Shown: positions 51,619-61,024 of the stretch, piece by piece | How the letters are laid out: each line of letters begins with the position of its first letter | Numbering within the stretch: the stretch's first letter is position 1 | NCBI RefSeq assembly: GCF_009936375.1 | Contig: NZ_AP022334.1 | Location: forward strand, 1 to 64,000 | From: Methylosinus sp. C49 | GTDB taxonomy: Bacteria; Pseudomonadota; Alphaproteobacteria; Rhizobiales; Beijerinckiaceae | Length of the DNA stretch: 64,000 nucleotides | Reading direction: 5' to 3' | Translations under genes and position numbers: made by a program | Notes under the pieces: model-generated | Databases searched by the model: none | Told to the model about the DNA's origin: nothing | The model's input: only the letters and a program-made list of their open reading frames with translations

Positions 51619-52038
51619 ATGATGGACGAGGCGATTTCCACTGACGAGAAAAGAATCGTTTTCGAGACGCCGCACATTCACATCGACCTGCATGTGCATT
51701 TGGACGGCCCGCTGGGCGCCCCGGTCTCGGCGGACCGGCGAGCGCCGATCGCCGTCGAGACCGGCGGAACGAGACGTTCTCTGCTCACGACGCTCGTCGT
51801 CGCATTCGGCGTATCGGCGGTCGCCTTTTTGGGCTTCCGGGCGGGGAGCGTCTCCTCCGAGCAAAAGCCGCTCGGCGCGAGCCGAGTGGCTGCCTCGCCG
51901 GACGCCGCGTCGTCGGTCGCGCCATTGCCGGACGCTCTCGCGCGCGACCTGCAGCGGCCCCCGCAGATCACGCCCGCTCCGGGGACGCCGGCGGACGCGG
52001 GCCGATCCGGTCCGGCCGCCTTCGGCCTGCAGCAATGA
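51619..52038 (+). CDS. Small single-pass membrane protein before dotL
   Basis: A 139-residue protein; ATG 51622 has better spacing to GAGGAG than ATG 51619. The cytosolic N terminus has a His/acid pattern (TPHIHIDLHVHLDG), a membrane helix follows (about 55-73), and the periplasmic part is Pro/Ala-rich. In IncI plasmids trbB occupies this slot, but this is not thioredoxin-like. Unknown function. Confidence 0.6.
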   Translation: MMDEAISTDEKRIVFETPHIHIDLHVHLDGPLGAPVSADRRAPIAVETGGTRRSLLTTLVVAFGVSAVAFLGFRAGSVSSEQKPLGASRVAASPDAASSVAPLPDALARDLQRPPQITPAPGTPADAGRSGPAAFGLQQ

Positions 52039-52066
52039 CGCGAGCGCCGACATCGGGGAGAGCGGC

Positions 52067-54385
52067 ATGATCCCACGCGAGATTTCCGGGCCGCAGGAAC
52101 GGTTCGAGCGGTCCGGCGCGCAAGCGCTGCGCGATCTGCGGCCGATGTCGACGCGCGTCTGGGGCTCGCTGATGAGCGAGTTTTCCGGCGCCATGCTCAG
52201 CGTCGGCGCCGGGCTCATGCTGCTGGAGCCGGCGTCGGTCGATCTGATCGTCCCCGCGGCGATCGGATATGCGGCCCTCGTCCTGACGCGGCGCGTCGAG
52301 CTGCCGATGCGGCTTCCCAAGAGCGCCGGCGTCGCCGACTGGAACTATCCCGACCCCAAGAACCGCGCGCCGCGCATGGCGGCCGGAATCATTTATCTCG
52401 GTCGCGACGTCGCCGGCCGGGAATTATGGATCACCGCCGAGGACGGCCGCCAACATGCGACCATTCCGGGGACGACCGGCGCCGGCAAGACCACCGCCAT
52501 TTTGGGCTTCGTCTCCAATGCGCTGACCCATGCGAGCGGCTTCGTTCTCGTCGACGGCAAGGCCGACCACACATTGTTCGACGAGGTGATGGCGCTCGCC
52601 CGCCGGTTCGGCCGCGAGGACGATGTGCTGCATCTCAATCTCCTGGTCGCCAGCGGCAGCAAAGAGAGCAATAGCTTCAATCCCTTCGCGACGGGCAACG
52701 CCGACGCCATCCGCGAAATGGTGGTCAGCCAGCTCGGCGAACAGGCCGCTAATGATTCGAACGGCGTGTTCCGCAGCCGCGCCGTCGCCTTGATCGGGGC
52801 GGTCATCCCCGTCCTGACCTGGATCAGAGATCACGCCGGCATTCCGATCGACATCGAAAAAATCCGGGACGCGCTCGAATTGCGCGTGATCTGGAAGCTC
52901 GCCGTCAAGGGCCACTATGAATTGCGCGATCCTGCGACCGGGAAGATAAGGGACATACCGCTCGATCTGCCGCAGGATGTCGTCTATCCGCTGCTCGCCT
53001 ATCTCGGCGAGCTTCCCGGCTATGACACGGACCTCGACTACAACAAGCAGAAGTCCGACGATCCGTCCAAGCAGCATGGCTATGCGCGGTTCTATTTCAC
53101 CGAGATGTTCACGCAGCTCGGCGTGTCGCTCGGACATATATTCAAGGTCGAGCAGGGCGACATCGACATGCGCGACGTGGTCTTGAACCGGCGCATTCTC
53201 GTCGTCTCGCTGCCGGCGCTGGAGAACTCCTCCGACACATTGGCGGGGCTCGGAAAGATCGTGGTGACGTCGCTGCGCGGCATGATGGCGCAAATGCTCG
53301 GCATGCCGAAGGAAATGCTCGGCATGGAGGCTCCCTATCATATCGTGCTGGACGAGCTCGCCTATTATGCGACGAGCGATCTCGACCGGATGATGGCGCA
53401 GGGCCGCAGCTTGAATATCGCCTTCTGGCTCGGCTTTCAGGAGGTTTCCGGGATATTCGCGCGGCTCGGCGAGAAGACCTACACGCTGCTCGGCAACGCC
53501 AATCTGACCGCGGCCATGCGCCAGCAGGACGCCAATCGCACACGGGAATGGATCGAGGAGACCTCGGGCAAGACCGATGTGGCGCAGGCGACGAGTTTTC
53601 GCGGCGGCGACATCGGCGTTTATCACGACACTCGCCAGGCCGATGTGCGCCAGGTGTCGCGAGTGAACTGGCGCGACCTGCAGAGCCTCATCGAAGGCGA
53701 GGCGATCATGCTGTTCGGCGGCCGCCGCATCTACGCCAAAGTCTTTCACGCCAAGGTCGACAAGTCCGGGCCGAAGCCGCTCGTCAGGCGCCTGTCTCTC
53801 GCTCCGCCCGCCCGCGCCGAGCTGCAGGCGAAGCTCGACGAGGTTCGCGAGATCGCGGCCAATATCGAGAATGGGCTGGTCGCCGCCGGCGGCCGCGAGC
53901 CCATGGAGCCGACGCTGAGGGCGATATACGAAGCCTTTCGCGACGCGAAGGCGAACGGAGGCGATCGGGACGCCTGCGTCGACGCGGCGATCCGCGCCGC
54001 GGGCGAAGTTCCGTTCGTGCCGGGCGAGGAGAGGCAGGGCGCGGCGGCTCGCCTCCTGGTCATGCTCAAATCGGCGCTGCACGGAACGGGCGGCGAGGCC
54101 CCAGGCGGCGTTCGGCCCGATGAGCCTTTCGACAAGGCGCTCTTCGAGAAGATCGTCGAGATCGAGGCGGCGATCGGCGAGGACGAGCCGGCGGCCCGAG
54201 AGCGCGCCGCGGCGCTGCTCGGCAAGATCGACGCTATCGTGAAGGAGACCGAGGGGACATTGCCCAGCCGGGAAAATCGGGAGAAGCTGAGAGCCGATTT
54301 AGCGGCGATCACGTCGATGATCGCGCCGAACGCGGCGGTGCCGGAACAGCCGACGCCGCGGCGGCGAGTGGAGGCTTCCCCGTGA
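52067..54385 (+). CDS. dotL: DotL/IcmO/TrbC-family type IV coupling ATPase
   Basis: From ATG 52067 the protein has 772 residues. Membrane segments near 40-75, then an FtsK/VirD4-like motor: Walker A GTTGAGKTTAI (about 142), Walker B in IVLDELAYY, and the DotL-typical NFNPFATGNAD region seen as SFNPFATGNAD. The C-terminal about 170 residues are helical and acidic; in Legionella this tail binds IcmS/IcmW. A retained tail is notable given the IcmS-like gene. Frames that start earlier read through the previous gene. Confidence 0.95.
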   Translation: MIPREISGPQERFERSGAQALRDLRPMSTRVWGSLMSEFSGAMLSVGAGLMLLEPASVDLIVPAAIGYAALVLTRRVELPMRLPKSAGVADWNYPDPKNRAPRMAAGIIYLGRDVAGRELWITAEDGRQHATIPGTTGAGKTTAILGFVSNALTHASGFVLVDGKADHTLFDEVMALARRFGREDDVLHLNLLVASGSKESNSFNPFATGNADAIREMVVSQLGEQAANDSNGVFRSRAVALIGAVIPVLTWIRDHAGIPIDIEKIRDALELRVIWKLAVKGHYELRDPATGKIRDIPLDLPQDVVYPLLAYLGELPGYDTDLDYNKQKSDDPSKQHGYARFYFTEMFTQLGVSLGHIFKVEQGDIDMRDVVLNRRILVVSLPALENSSDTLAGLGKIVVTSLRGMMAQMLGMPKEMLGMEAPYHIVLDELAYYATSDLDRMMAQGRSLNIAFWLGFQEVSGIFARLGEKTYTLLGNANLTAAMRQQDANRTREWIEETSGKTDVAQATSFRGGDIGVYHDTRQADVRQVSRVNWRDLQSLIEGEAIMLFGGRRIYAKVFHAKVDKSGPKPLVRRLSLAPPARAELQAKLDEVREIAANIENGLVAAGGREPMEPTLRAIYEAFRDAKANGGDRDACVDAAIRAAGEVPFVPGEERQGAAARLLVMLKSALHGTGGEAPGGVRPDEPFDKALFEKIVEIEAAIGEDEPAARERAAALLGKIDAIVKETEGTLPSRENREKLRADLAAITSMIAPNAAVPEQPTPRRRVEASP

Positions 54386-54918
54386 TTGCGTCGACGCGGC
54401 TTATCGATATCGAGCATGTCGTAGCGACAGCGCTGGTCGTCTTGCTCATTCTCGCGGTCGTCGGGTTCATCGGCTCGCGGCGGCCTGCCTATCTGCGCGG
54501 GCGATTTCTGACGCCAAATGAGAAGCGCTTCCTCGCCGTCTTGGACGAGGCGGTCGGAGGAGGCTATCGCGTTTTTGCGCAGGTGCGGCTCGCGGAACTC
54601 GTCGACGTCGATCTGAGCGCGACCAGCGCGAAGCGACGCGCGGCGATGAACAAGGTGTTCGGGAAGAGCATCGATTTTGTCATTTGCGATTCCGCCAGCC
54701 TGGAGCCCGTCGCGGCCATCGAGCTGGACGACAGGACGCATGCGCTGCCGCATCGCCGGGAGCGGGACATATTTGTCGACGCCGTGTTCAGCGAGATCGG
54801 CATCCACTGTTGCGCGCGAGAGCGCGACGCGCCTACACCGTTGCGGCGCTCCAGACATTGCTGCGTGAGGCCGGCGTCGCTAAAACAGCCCGCTTCGGTC
54901 TTCGAACGATCGCGTTAG
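54382..54918 (+). CDS. DUF2726-type nuclease-like protein with C-terminal frameshift
   Basis: A 178-residue frame coupled to dotL. One membrane helix (about 15-32) is followed by a DUF2726 domain (FLTPNEKRFLAVLDEAV, then KSIDFVICDSASLEPVAAIELDD), a restriction-endonuclease-like fold often linked to mobile elements. After FSEIGI the frame becomes Cys/Arg-rich and unlike the family. The expected ending (PLLRARARRAYTVAALQTLL) is found in another frame starting near 54803. A one-base deletion in the ATCCACTG run would explain this. Confidence 0.75.
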   Translation: MIASTRLIDIEHVVATALVVLLILAVVGFIGSRRPAYLRGRFLTPNEKRFLAVLDEAVGGGYRVFAQVRLAELVDVDLSATSAKRRAAMNKVFGKSIDFVICDSASLEPVAAIELDDRTHALPHRRERDIFVDAVFSEIGIHCCARERDAPTPLRRSRHCCVRPASLKQPASVFERSR

Positions 54919-54966
54919 AATGAAAATCGTCGCCCGAGACCTTAGGATTGACGGGAGCATTATCGA

Positions 54967-55698
54967 ATGTTCATTCGCCTGTCGCTTTTTGCCGGCGCGC
55001 TAGCTCTTGTAGCACCGCCATTCGTTTCGGCGGCCGAAGCGCCCGAAATCCATTATGCGCCCACCGAGAATCTGGAACGCTTGGATGTAACGCTTCTGCG
55101 CGCGGCGCGCGTCAAAATCGATCTCGCCGCCTATTTGCTGACGGACCAGCCCGTCATCGACGCATTGATCGACGCGCATCGACGCGGCGTCGCGATCAGA
55201 ATCGTTCTGGACCCCAGCCAGTCGAGCGATCTCGATCGGCTGCGAGAGGTCTCGCAAAGCCTGCGCACGAGCGCGCCCGGTCCTTTCATGCATCTGAAAT
55301 CCTACGCCGTCGACGACATGCTGTTGCGAACTGGCTCCGCGAATTTCACCGCGTCGGGGATGAAGCAGCAGGATAATGATGTCGTCGTCATCCGCGATCG
55401 AGCGGCCGCTCAAACGTTCGAGGCGCGTTTCGAGCAAATCTGGTCGGCCGCAAAGCCGGTCCTTCCTCCCGGCCCCACTTTCGCCTCGCGGGTCGCAGCT
55501 CCCCCTTCGACGAAACCGACGGCGCCGGCGAGCTGCGAGATCAAAGGGAACATCAATCGCAATGGCGAGCGGATATTCCATAAGCCCGGGGAGCAATTCT
55601 ACGCCCGTGTCAAAATCGACCCGAATGCCGGAGAGCGGTGGTTCTGCTCGGAGGAAGAGGCGCTGGCCGCGGGTTGGAGACACGGGCGTGTCAATTGA
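54967..55698 (+). CDS. Secreted phospholipase-D-type nuclease
   Basis: A 243-residue protein with a signal peptide (ending VSAAE). A PLD/Nuc domain (about 30-165) carries one HKD motif, HLKSYAVDDMLLRTGSANFT, so it should act as a dimer like the plasmid pKM101 endonuclease Nuc. A C-terminal module (about 188-240: CEIKGNINRNGERIFHKPG, GERWFCSEEEALAAGWR) is the small domain often attached to secreted nucleases. It ends the secretion locus. Confidence 0.88.
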   Translation: MFIRLSLFAGALALVAPPFVSAAEAPEIHYAPTENLERLDVTLLRAARVKIDLAAYLLTDQPVIDALIDAHRRGVAIRIVLDPSQSSDLDRLREVSQSLRTSAPGPFMHLKSYAVDDMLLRTGSANFTASGMKQQDNDVVVIRDRAAAQTFEARFEQIWSAAKPVLPPGPTFASRVAAPPSTKPTAPASCEIKGNINRNGERIFHKPGEQFYARVKIDPNAGERWFCSEEEALAAGWRHGRVN

Positions 55699-55749
55699 TC
55701 CCGTGACGGAAAGGTTCTCCTAGCGGAATTTGCGTAGACGGAAGCGGTC

Positions 55750-56463
55750 ATGTCCTCGAAGGCGCCTCGATTGCAAACCCGGTTTAAGCCGTCCATGTGC
55801 CGCACGGCGCGCACCTTCGCCCTCATCCTCCTCGCGCCCCTCGTCCCGGCCGCGCTCTATCTCGCTTTTGCCGCGATCGCGAGCCGCATTCCCGTGAACG
55901 ACGACTGGCGCGAGCCGGATGGCGGCATAACCATCTTCGTGCAGACCAATGGCGTGCACACCGGCGTCGTCGTGCCGGCGAACGCCGCCGGCGTCGATTG
56001 GAGCAATCGCATCCACCCGGGCGACGCGCCTAGTTGGGCGACCACGCCCCGCTGGCTCGCTTTCGGCTGGGGCGATCGGGACTTTTATCTCAACACGCCG
56101 ACCTGGGCGGAGTTTTCACTCCTCCGAGGACTGAAGGCCGTGACGGGGCAGGGGTCGACGCTGGTTCACGTCGACCTCCTCGAGGGCGTCCGCCCGGGCG
56201 AGACGGTTCGTCCGCTGCGCCTCACACCCGAGCAATACCGCCGCCTCTCCGCCTTCATCGAAGCGACGTTCGCGGACCGGCGCGAGGTCATCCATGGCTA
56301 TGGCCAGAACGACGTCTTTTACTCCGCGCGCGGCCGTTACAGCGCGTTTCGGACCTGCAACGCCTGGACAAACGAAGCGCTACGCGCCGCCGGCGTTCGC
56401 ACGGCGTTGTGGAGTCCATTCGATGACGGCGTCATGCGCTGGGCTCCAAGATCGGATAGGTGA
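55750..56463 (+). CDS. DUF2459-family membrane-anchored protein
   Basis: A 237-residue protein with an N-terminal membrane anchor (about 15-40; ATG 55795 is an alternative start). The body shows DUF2459/TIGR02117 signatures: IFVQTNGVHTGVVVPANA, FGWGDRDFYLNTPTW and YSAFRTCNAWTNEALRAAG. The Cys-x-x-W and His-Thr positions suggest a papain-like or related hydrolase fold, but no activity is established. Not linked to the secretion genes by overlap. Confidence 0.8.
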   Translation: MSSKAPRLQTRFKPSMCRTARTFALILLAPLVPAALYLAFAAIASRIPVNDDWREPDGGITIFVQTNGVHTGVVVPANAAGVDWSNRIHPGDAPSWATTPRWLAFGWGDRDFYLNTPTWAEFSLLRGLKAVTGQGSTLVHVDLLEGVRPGETVRPLRLTPEQYRRLSAFIEATFADRREVIHGYGQNDVFYSARGRYSAFRTCNAWTNEALRAAGVRTALWSPFDDGVMRWAPRSDR

Positions 56464-56803
56464 GGGCGGCGTGAATGCGCCTTTCCCGCGGCGGGCGCCG
56501 ACAGCGCGGACGACAGGGTTCACCGGAAAGGAGATCGGGAGGGTCGGTCGATAGCCGCGAGGGACGCTCGAGTCGAGATCTATTGCGCTGGGATCTTGAA
56601 GCCCTTCGCGTATTGTGCTCTATCTTTACGAAGGCGTCGAGCATTCGCTCCGCCGAATGTGAGGACGACCGATGAAAGCCATCATCAGCCGCTCCCTGAG
56701 GAGCCCGACCGCCTAAATCCCTGCGGGACGCAGAGATCGGCGTATCGACGCGCGTCGCTTTCGTGACGCGTGGCTTCAGACGTTTCTCAATCAAGAGATC
56801 TGC
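56464..56803. other. Intergenic stretch before the RtcB-PrfH operon
   Basis: About 340 bases with no convincing gene. It must carry the promoter of rtcB-prfH, and a regulator-controlled element would be expected here, but I cannot point to one. Confidence 0.4.
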
Positions 56804-57943
56804 ATGGGCAATCTTTTGTCCGTGGACGGCTGCGCGCCGATCCACAGCTACTACTCGTCCAACAACTGGATCGAGGGCGCCGCCGTGCGCCAACTCGAAG
56901 AGGTCGCGGGGATTCCGGGGGTGATCGCTGTCGCCGCCATGCCCGATCTGCATCCGGGCAAATATGGCCCGGTCGGCTGTTCCATTCTCGCCGACAAAAT
57001 CCATCCCGCATTCGTCGGGGCAGATGTCGGCTGCGGAATGTCGCTCTTTGCGCTCGACATTCCGGTTCGCAAAATACGCGTCGATAAGGCCGCCGAGCGA
57101 TTGCGCGCCATCGAGAGCCCCTTTGATGGAGAGGTCGCCGAGAAGATCGAGAGAGCGGGACTTCCAGTTTCGGATTTCGACGGCGCGCTCGGCACGATCG
57201 GGGGAGGAAACCATTTCTGCGAGCTTCAGGCCGTGGAGGAGGTGTTCGTCCCGGAGGCCGGCCTCGATCGTGACCATACCTACGTTCTCGTTCATTCGGG
57301 CTCTCGCGGCCTCGGCTACGCCTTACTGGAGCGCGAATTGTCGACCGGATTAGCGCCTCTCGACCCAGACAGCGCGAAAGGCCGAGCATATATGCAGGCC
57401 CATGACCACGCTTTGCGATGGGCGACGGCGAACCGGCGGCTCATCGCCGAACGGGCCGCGCACGCCTTGCGGTGCGAGGCCGAGCCGGTCTGCGACTGCT
57501 CCCACAATTGCGCGGGTCTATGCGCCGCTGGCGTCCTTCATCGCAAGGGCGCGGCGCCAGCTGACCGGGGACGAGTCGTTGTTCCGGGTTCCCGGGGCGC
57601 CTTGTCCTATCTCGTCGAGCCCCTAGCCGGCGCGCCTGAAGGAGCCTTGGCGTCGATTGCGCATGGCGCGGGTCGAAAATACGACCGCGCCTCGATGGTG
57701 GGACGTGTCGGCGCGACCAAATCTGATCGGGAACGTTTGACGCGCAATCCATATGGTGGACGGGTCGTGTGCGAAGATCGCGCGCTTGTGATCGAGGAGG
57801 CGCCGGAGGCCTACAAGTCGATCAAGACCGTCATCAACGATCTCGAAACATTCGGCTTGGTGCGGATCGTCGCCAGCTTTCGACCGCTGGTGACATTGAA
57901 GAAAGTCATCGGACCGGAGTCACGCAAGGAGGGCCGCCGATGA
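56804..57943 (+). CDS. rtcB: RtcB-family RNA ligase, PrfH-associated type
   Basis: A 379-residue RtcB with its metal and guanylylation residues: Cys in ADVGCGMSLF, His in TIGGGNHFCEL, HSGSRGLG, a CDCSHNCAG segment and HGAGRKY holding the GMP-linked His. RtcB joins 2',3'-cyclic-phosphate and 5'-OH RNA ends. It is shorter than typical RtcB and overlaps prfH by 4 bp, marking it as the RtcB2-type partner of PrfH, which repairs 16S rRNA cut in the decoding centre. Confidence 0.93.
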   Translation: MGNLLSVDGCAPIHSYYSSNNWIEGAAVRQLEEVAGIPGVIAVAAMPDLHPGKYGPVGCSILADKIHPAFVGADVGCGMSLFALDIPVRKIRVDKAAERLRAIESPFDGEVAEKIERAGLPVSDFDGALGTIGGGNHFCELQAVEEVFVPEAGLDRDHTYVLVHSGSRGLGYALLERELSTGLAPLDPDSAKGRAYMQAHDHALRWATANRRLIAERAAHALRCEAEPVCDCSHNCAGLCAAGVLHRKGAAPADRGRVVVPGSRGALSYLVEPLAGAPEGALASIAHGAGRKYDRASMVGRVGATKSDRERLTRNPYGGRVVCEDRALVIEEAPEAYKSIKTVINDLETFGLVRIVASFRPLVTLKKVIGPESRKEGRR

Positions 57944-58560
57944 TCCGACTGCTCCTCACATCTGGTCATGGGCCAGCGGAGTGCCGCATGGCGCTAGCTC
58001 ACGTGTTGCATCGACTCCATGCCGAGTCCGAGGCAACGGGCTGTGAATGCGACATCGCCGTGGTCGAGCACCCCGACGGAGCTGGCCCAGGCTCCGCGAT
58101 CGCAATTCTTTCGGGCGCGGGCGCCGAACAACTCGCTCGGCGTTGGACAGGGGGAATAGTGTGGGTATGCAAAAGCCCGTTGCGCCCGCGCCACCCACGA
58201 AAGAACTGGTTCGTCGACGCCTTCGAGCTGCCGCCGCAGCCCCCGCCTCCCGCCGTCTCGCTCGCGGATGTGCGATTCGAGTCGTTCCGCGCTGGCGGAC
58301 CGGGCGGCCAACATCAGAACAAGACCGAGAGCGCGGTGCGCGCGACACACGTTCCGACTGGCGTCAGCGCGACCGCCCGGGAGCAACGCTCTCAGCATCG
58401 CAACAAGACGCTCGCGTTGGAGCGGCTCGAAGCGTTGCTCGACTTGCGCGCTCGTCTGCGGGAGGCGGGAGAAGAACGGCTGATCCACGGAATGCATCGC
58501 GATGTGCGACGAGGCGCCGCCACGCTGCGATTCGAGGGAGTCGAATTCAAACCAGTGTAG
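57940..58560 (+). CDS. prfH: Peptide chain release factor homologue PrfH
   Basis: From ATG 57940 the protein has 206 residues. The GGQ motif sits in FRAGGPGGQHQNKTESAVR, followed by RSQHRNKTLALERL, both typical of class I release-factor domain 3. The stop-codon recognition domain is replaced by the short PrfH N terminus (LLLTSGHGPAECRMAL). PrfH releases peptides from ribosomes nicked in the 16S decoding centre so that RtcB2 can religate them. A GGAGGG site precedes the start. Confidence 0.95.
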   Translation: MIRLLLTSGHGPAECRMALAHVLHRLHAESEATGCECDIAVVEHPDGAGPGSAIAILSGAGAEQLARRWTGGIVWVCKSPLRPRHPRKNWFVDAFELPPQPPPPAVSLADVRFESFRAGGPGGQHQNKTESAVRATHVPTGVSATAREQRSQHRNKTLALERLEALLDLRARLREAGEERLIHGMHRDVRRGAATLRFEGVEFKPV

Positions 58561-58586
58561 TTCGTCTACGACTTTGGGATGATCTC

Positions 58587-59939
58587 ATGACATTTGAAGA
58601 GTGGCCGGCCCAGTCCGGCGTTACTGCTTCCGAGATGGCGGCGCGGTTCAAGTCCTCATTGCGAAGAGGATCGGGACGTGCTGCCCTCCTGCTCGAAGCC
58701 GACCCGACGAACGAAGAGTTGCAGTCTATGCTCCTATCGGCATGCAAGACGAACCTAACTTACGATCCTCAGTGCGAGGAAGAACGCGCGCCGTATTTGT
58801 ACCGTCTCATCACTTTGACCCGGCGGAGCGATTTTTTCTGGACGGAGCTATCGCGCTGTTTGGACAACTTCGACCAATCGAGTACGGAGAACATAGCTCA
58901 AATATACGGCGTCCTTTGCCTCCTTGCGAGCGGTCAGACCGACCACGACCATCATTCCTTGCAAGAATTTCTCGCGCGCGAAGCCATTCGAAAGGCGGAA
59001 TTCGAACATGTCGGACATCCATGCGGCGAGCACCTCATTCGGCTCGACGGACTGGCCGCCTTTCTCGAGCTGATCCATCTCTATCACGCTGAGCTGCTGG
59101 ATAACTTCGAGGCGCAAAGCGGCTGGGCCTACCGCACATGGGTCGAAGCGTTGAGTGTGAGAGACGGAGTTCAAAGCGCCGCCGCCGCGTTGGAGAGGGC
59201 GAGATCGAGCTCCCCCGAATTGGACTTGTTGATATCGCTCGATGTCGATACCGCATTGGTCGATCGCACCCTCGTCAAGCAGCCCAACGATGCGGTCGAC
59301 TATGCCGCGGCCAAAGTCGGACTCGATCCGAAGAAGGGCTTTTCCCTATTCTGGATCAAGTCCGCTTCTGCCGATGACCTGTTGGCGGCGGCCTCTGATC
59401 TCATTCTCGAGACCGACGCAATGAAAATTCGGGCATATCTACGGATTTTCACCGCGCGCGATTTCCCTTTGAATCCCGAGCCCCTTTTCGCCATCGTCAA
59501 GGGCGCGAATCCACGAAACGCATGGCAAGCGACCAAGGCCATTGGGAGGCTCCACGACCACCGGATAAGGGACCTTGCATTCGAGCTCCTCGATGGCCTG
59601 GATACCCCCAGCGCCATTCGACTGCTCCGCAGCAACTATCAACCTGGGGATTTCGTGGCTATCGAGCGTGCAATACGCGAGGCTGATCCACTCGACGACA
59701 ACGGATGGCATAGCGTCGGGTTGGCAGTTCTTGACCTTATCGAGGCCGTCGCCATTCCCCCGATCGAGAGCCGCGACATATTGCTCAGTCTTTACGAAAA
59801 CATCCCGTGTTCCCTATGTCGCGAGGAGGTCGTGAGGAAACTGCATGATTCCGATCTCGCCCCGAGGTGGATGTTGAAGGAATGCGCGTTTGATGCGGAG
59901 CCAGAGACTGCGGAAATTTCTAAACGAAGCAGCGGCTAG
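58587..59939 (+). CDS. Helical-repeat protein downstream of prfH
   Basis: From ATG 58587 the protein has 450 residues, soluble and almost entirely helical. The C-terminal part (about 290-420) shows HEAT/ARM-like spacing (NAWQATKAIGRLHDHRI, IRDLAFELLDGL). No catalytic motif is visible. It lies 26 nt after prfH and may be in the same transcript. Function unknown; a scaffold or ribosome-binding role in the repair operon is only a guess. Confidence 0.7.
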   Translation: MTFEEWPAQSGVTASEMAARFKSSLRRGSGRAALLLEADPTNEELQSMLLSACKTNLTYDPQCEEERAPYLYRLITLTRRSDFFWTELSRCLDNFDQSSTENIAQIYGVLCLLASGQTDHDHHSLQEFLAREAIRKAEFEHVGHPCGEHLIRLDGLAAFLELIHLYHAELLDNFEAQSGWAYRTWVEALSVRDGVQSAAAALERARSSSPELDLLISLDVDTALVDRTLVKQPNDAVDYAAAKVGLDPKKGFSLFWIKSASADDLLAAASDLILETDAMKIRAYLRIFTARDFPLNPEPLFAIVKGANPRNAWQATKAIGRLHDHRIRDLAFELLDGLDTPSAIRLLRSNYQPGDFVAIERAIREADPLDDNGWHSVGLAVLDLIEAVAIPPIESRDILLSLYENIPCSLCREEVVRKLHDSDLAPRWMLKECAFDAEPETAEISKRSSG

Positions 59940-59985
59940 CGTCTCGTTTCCCTACGTCGCCACCACGTTTGCAAGGCAGTAGTCG

Positions 59986-60864
59986 ATGACTGATGAAATC
60001 AAAAGATCGCTGACGGAAAGTGAAATCCGTGATCTTGTCGAAACCGCAGTCGCGCATTTCGATGATCCGGATCCAGAAGATGACTTCGCCCTGTCGCCGG
60101 CTTGCGATGCGATAACGACGTTGCAGCGCAATGGGGATCAGTCGGTCTTCGATGTCTGCAGCGTTCTTTGTAGAAGCGCCAATCCGAGGGAGCGATCCGT
60201 GGGAGCAGCGATCCTCGGCCAATTGGGATATTCCCTGGAGCTCCTACGTGATCAGCGATTCGGCCTGCTGAAGGAAATGCTCGAACGGGAAATGTCGGGA
60301 GGCGCCGATCCAGAAATGCTCACGGAGATCTGCTTCGCGTTTGGTCATCTGAAGGATCCGCGTGGCATTTCCGCGGTCGTTCCTCTTGCCCGCCATCCTT
60401 TCTCGTCCGTGCGTTTTGCTGTCGTCTATGCGTTTTCCGCACAAGACGACCCTGTTGCGATCACATGGCTGATCGAATTGTCCAAAGACGAGGATCCGCA
60501 CGTGCGGGACTGGGCTACCTTTGCCCTCGGCCAAGAAATCGAGGCGGACAATTCGGAAATAAGAGACGCGCTGCGCGCCCGGTTGACGGACGTCGACGTC
60601 GACACACGTTTGGAAGCGATATCGGGGCTTGCACGCCGCAAGGATAAGAGCGTGATCGATCACATCATCGCGGCTCTCGAAGCGGGCGAGGTTGGAGCCG
60701 TAATTTATGGAGCCGTGACCGACCTTGCAGATCCAATTTTCTGCATGCACCTAATGGGCACGAAACAGTCTGGCCAGGAACTTCCGAAAGTTGTTGCGGA
60801 ATCCCACTATCTTCGATCGGCGTGGCAGGCGGCGGTCTTGGCTTGCGGATGCGACGCTACCTGA
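59986..60864 (+). CDS. HEAT-repeat protein
   Basis: A 292-residue protein with clear HEAT repeats (about 55-260): RSVGAAILGQLGY, DPRGISAVVPLARHPFSSVR, DPHVRDWATFALGQ and DTRLEAISGLARRKD. The pattern resembles PBS-lyase-type HEAT proteins. It lies 46 nt after the previous helical protein. Such proteins are usually binding scaffolds; the partner is unknown. Confidence 0.85.
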   Translation: MTDEIKRSLTESEIRDLVETAVAHFDDPDPEDDFALSPACDAITTLQRNGDQSVFDVCSVLCRSANPRERSVGAAILGQLGYSLELLRDQRFGLLKEMLEREMSGGADPEMLTEICFAFGHLKDPRGISAVVPLARHPFSSVRFAVVYAFSAQDDPVAITWLIELSKDEDPHVRDWATFALGQEIEADNSEIRDALRARLTDVDVDTRLEAISGLARRKDKSVIDHIIAALEAGEVGAVIYGAVTDLADPIFCMHLMGTKQSGQELPKVVAESHYLRSAWQAAVLACGCDAT

Positions 60865-61024
60865 TTACGAGACGCTGAATGTGGCGGTGTCTGCGGCGTT
60901 CGCTTTCCGTCATAATTCCGCTTTCGCCAGCCCGAGCGAGGAAGATGCGCCATAAGTGGCCATCCCCGGGGAAAGGCCGTAAAGCTTGGGTTGTATGTCA
61001 CATTTAGCGGTAATTGGGACGGCT

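Noticed and set aside
52424-54082. A 552-codon open frame opposite dotL
   Set aside because: Antisense shadow; composition and lack of motifs show that it is not a gene.
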